From Methanobacterium sp. UBA8 (GTDB taxonomy: Archaea > Methanobacteriota > Methanobacteria > Methanobacteriales > Methanobacteriaceae): DNA of 12,818 nucleotides. Both the position numbers and the translations under genes were made by a program. The notes below the pieces were generated by a model, which was not told where the DNA came from, searched no databases, and worked only from the letters and a program-made list of their open reading frames with translations. This document shows, piece by piece, positions 12,778 through 12,818 of this stretch; the stretch's first letter is position 1, and the number at the start of each line of letters is the position of its first letter. Where the stretch lies: assembly GCA_002509665.1 (NCBI GenBank), contig DADN01000101.1, forward strand, positions 7,599 to 20,416. The letters run 5' to 3'.

Positions 12778-12818
12778 ATGCCCTGAAAACCAAGATTTTC
12801 GAGGGCTTCGCATTCGAG

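Larger units (their letters stand above)
12271..12818. repeat. Dense nested array of short hairpins, mostly with three-base loops, continuing past the window end
   Basis: About fifteen hairpins are packed with little spacing. Pairings read by hand include 12315-12336, 12340-12362, 12380-12398, 12403-12421, 12450-12470, 12473-12495, 12498-12520, 12562-12580, 12583-12605, 12621-12641, 12672-12692, 12695-12720, 12722-12742, 12747-12769 and 12781-12805. Most stems are 8-11 bp with loops of three bases: TAC (three), TTC (two), AAA (two), TAT, TTT, TTA, TAA. The left arm is usually A-rich and the right arm T-rich. Four longer-range stems enclose groups of hairpins, giving a branched fold. Roughly two thirds of the bases from 12271 to 12805 can be paired. 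No plausible gene, tRNA, rRNA or uniform CRISPR repeat is present. It could be a structured RNA, a nest of palindromic mobile elements, or a DNA structure site; I cannot tell which. Confidence 0.85.

Noticed and set aside
12271..12818. CRISPR array
   Set aside because: The palindromic units differ in sequence and length and there are no uniform repeats separated by equal spacers.

Overview
The window looks like chromosomal DNA of a methanogenic archaeon, most likely of the order Methanobacteriales (a Methanobacterium-like genome). The basis is AT-rich DNA, archaeal box A promoters with GGTGA-type ribosome binding sites, two archaeal-type ATP-dependent DNA ligases, a family 4 uracil-DNA glycosylase, and a ferredoxin:thioredoxin reductase catalytic subunit fused to a rubredoxin domain. 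The lineage is an inference; no rRNA or methanogenesis gene lies inside.

Layout. (1) 1-424: 3' part of the FTR-rubredoxin fusion. (2) 612-3346: a two-gene operon of an archaeo-eukaryotic primase-type polymerase (LigD PolDom-like) and an ATP-dependent DNA ligase, the core enzyme pair of an NHEJ or gap-repair system, with no Ku in view. The junction of the two genes carries a 35-bp tandem duplication. (3) 3599-4621: three tandem genes, each encoding one free-standing ATP-cone domain. (4) 4673-5410: a DUF72 protein, meeting stop-to-stop a leftward pair (5411-6481) of uracil-DNA glycosylase and an unknown one-helix membrane protein. (5) 6745-7539 (leftward) and 7766-9445 (rightward): a divergent pair of an Fpg/Nei-family DNA glycosylase and a second, LigI-type DNA ligase. 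(6) 9650-10042: a membrane-anchored OB-fold protein. (7) 10058-11999, leftward: a UPF0104 membrane protein and a family 2 glycosyltransferase, probably for lipid-linked sugars. (8) 12000-12270: promoter-rich intergenic DNA. (9) 12271-12818, running off the window: a dense, nested array of short hairpins, mostly with three-base loops, and no credible gene.

Genes 2 to 5 form a DNA-repair neighbourhood: base removal (UDG, Fpg), gap filling (primase-polymerase) and nick sealing (two ligases). The ATP-cone proteins, whose domain elsewhere senses ATP/dATP in ribonucleotide reductases and NrdR, could link this to nucleotide state, but that is inference. The strongest candidates for something undescribed are the nested hairpin array at the right end and the ATP-cone cluster beside the polymerase-ligase operon.
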